NCBI RefSeq assembly: GCF_000337815.1
Contig: NZ_AOLN01000011.1
Span: forward strand, 434,001-498,000
DNA: 64,000 bases
Direction: 5' to 3'
From: Haloferax mucosum ATCC BAA-1512
Lineage (GTDB): Archaea; Halobacteriota; Halobacteria; Halobacteriales; Haloferacaceae
Of the stretch, positions 62,954 to 64,000 are shown piece by piece (within the stretch, counting starts at the first letter, position 1; the number at the start of each line of letters is the position of its first letter). The notes under the pieces are model-generated. The model ran no database searches and had not been told where the DNA came from. It worked only from the letters and a program-made list of their open reading frames with translations. A program made the translations under genes and the position numbers.

Positions 62954-63931
62954 ATGGCCGCCATCGAACTGAACGGGGTGACGAAACGGTTCGAGGACGA
63001 CGATGGAGTGTTCGAGACACTCCAGTTGTCTTCGACCCCCAGCGTCACCGCCGTCAACGACCTCTCGTTTTCCGTCGCGGAGGGAGAGGTATTCGGGTTC
63101 CTCGGCCCTAACGGAGCCGGTAAATCGACGACGATAAACATGCTTCTCGACTTCGTGCGTCCGACAGAAGGCACGATTCGCGTGCTCGGACACGACGCGC
63201 AAGCCGAGAGTGTGGCCGTTCGCCGACGTACCGGTGTCCTCCCAGAAGGGTACGACGTGTACGACCGGCTCACAGGCCGCGAACACGTCGAGTTCGCCAT
63301 CCAGTCGAAGGAAGCCGACGACGACCCCGACGAACTGCTCTCCCGGGTCGGTCTCGACCCCGAAGACGCCGGTCGCCGTGCGGGCGGCTACTCGAAAGGG
63401 ATGACACAACGGCTCGCACTCGCCATGGCGCTCGCCGGAAGCCCCGATCTGCTCATCCTCGACGAACCGTCGTCGGGACTCGACCCGGCCGGTGCGCGAG
63501 AGATGCGCGAAATCGTCCGTGCGGAGGCCGAACGCGGTGCGACGGTGTTCTTCTCCAGCCACGTACTCGGACAGGTCGAAGCGGTCTGTGACCGCGTCGG
63601 TATCATGCGCAACGGCGAACTCATCGCCGAAGACAGCATCAGAGGACTCCGGAGTCGAATCGGGACCGACTCCGTCCTCCGTCTCGACGTGGACGGCAAC
63701 GCGGACCTCGCCGCCGTTCGGAACGTCGAGGGTGTCTCTTCGGTCGATGCCGACGGCGAGCGACTCGCCGTCTCGTGTACCGACGACGCAAAGACCAGCG
63801 TCATTGAGGCTATCGAAGCCAGTGGCGCGACCGTGGCCGACTTCGAGACTGACACGGCGTCGCTGGAAGACATCTTCATCGCGTACACCGAAGGCGGTAA
63901 GACCACCGAGGAAACGGAGGTGTCCGCATGA
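62954..63931 (+). CDS. ABC transporter ATP-binding protein
   Basis: 325 aa ATPase of the CcmA/NatA (DrrA) type. Walker A is GPNGAGKSTT, Q-loop region RTGVLPEGYDVYDRLTGREH, signature YSKGMTQRLALAMAL, Walker B LLILDEPSSGLDPAG and H-loop FFSSHVL. The N-terminal part has a 15-residue insertion (DDGVFETLQLSSTP) before the usual VNDLSF strand. A C-terminal domain of about 90 residues is typical of exporters of drugs, copper or lipids. The stop overlaps the next ATG (ATGA), a permease gene. Confidence 0.93.
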   Translation: MAAIELNGVTKRFEDDDGVFETLQLSSTPSVTAVNDLSFSVAEGEVFGFLGPNGAGKSTTINMLLDFVRPTEGTIRVLGHDAQAESVAVRRRTGVLPEGYDVYDRLTGREHVEFAIQSKEADDDPDELLSRVGLDPEDAGRRAGGYSKGMTQRLALAMALAGSPDLLILDEPSSGLDPAGAREMREIVRAEAERGATVFFSSHVLGQVEAVCDRVGIMRNGELIAEDSIRGLRSRIGTDSVLRLDVDGNADLAAVRNVEGVSSVDADGERLAVSCTDDAKTSVIEAIEASGATVADFETDTASLEDIFIAYTEGGKTTEETEVSA

Positions 63932-64000
63932 CGGTCGAATCGGTCGCTCGCAAGGACTTCCGTGACGCCCTTCGCTCTCGGTGGCTCATCGGTCTGACGC
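63928..64000 (+). CDS. ABC transporter permease, 3'-truncated by window end
   Basis: Only 24 codons are present: MTVESVARKDFRDALRSRWL and four more. The start of an ABC-2/CcmB/NosY-type permease (KDFRDALRSRW is the usual cytoplasmic lead-in) coupled to the ATPase gene by an ATGA overlap. Subfamily cannot be judged from this fragment. Confidence 0.75.
   Translation, partial: MTVESVARKDFRDALRSRWLIGLT

Overview
The window is a GC-rich (about 63%), gene-dense archaeal chromosome segment and almost certainly comes from a haloarchaeon of the genus Haloferax, either H. volcanii or a close relative. The evidence is the acidic proteome, the leaderless genes with a TATA-like box about 27 nt upstream of the start codon, a Tat-lipoprotein signal peptide, haloarchaea-only families (DUF7089, DUF7090, DUF7553, DUF7554), PolD, Hel308, Hef, Orc1/Cdc6, PurO and LysW-type arginine genes. 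The order orc1, sec11, polD small subunit, ZIP transporter, lysC, tnaA ... argF-argE-argD-argB-argC on one side and oapABC, hef, mdh, uvrC on the other matches my memory of the H. volcanii main-chromosome origin region. No database was searched.

Layout. 1-5188: argC(partial)-argB-argD-argE-argF. 5219-13069: membrane protein, Rad3/XPD-like helicase, isoprenylcysteine-type methyltransferase, cytochrome P450, 2H phosphoesterase, small membrane protein, SPFH/band-7 protein, thioesterase. 13097-16657: class I ribonucleotide reductase nrdB and nrdA. 17023-23372: UspA, TauE/SafE exporter, Nudix and uvrB, small helical proteins and a low-GC orphan gene. 23534-32207: short-chain fatty acid transporter, two divergent rhodaneses, AI-2E transporter, thiamine ABC transporter thiB-thiP-thiQ. 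32264-39135: methyltransferase, haloarchaeal conserved proteins, ferredoxin, hel308-cgi121, tRNA-Gln(CUG). 39268-47677: purO, phosphoesterase, tnaA, lysC, acetyltransferase-like protein, ZIP transporter, PolD small subunit, signal peptidase.

47750-53018 is the centrepiece: orc1, then a 1.5 kb non-coding replication origin (ORB sites, an inverted ORB pair around an AT-rich unwinding element, a 24-bp tandem repeat), then the operon oapA/arvA-oapB/arvB-oapC/arvC, whose GTPase is known in Haloferax for extracellular vesicle formation. 53212-64000: small ORF, hef, small Cys protein, UspA, autoantigen-p27-like zinc protein, malate dehydrogenase, uvrC, soluble chemotaxis transducer, small protein, and an ABC transporter cut by the window end.

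Several genes make or mend DNA (orc1, PolD small subunit, hef, hel308, rad3-like, uvrB, uvrC, nrdAB), so the origin sits in a replication/repair neighbourhood. Points worth following: ORB-like sites scattered in intergenic gaps up to 28 kb from the origin, an ORB inside the orc1 promoter, a class Ic (Tyr-less) RNR small subunit with a truncated NrdA ATP-cone, a 15-bp coding minisatellite in hel308, and an 18-bp perfect palindrome upstream of mdh.
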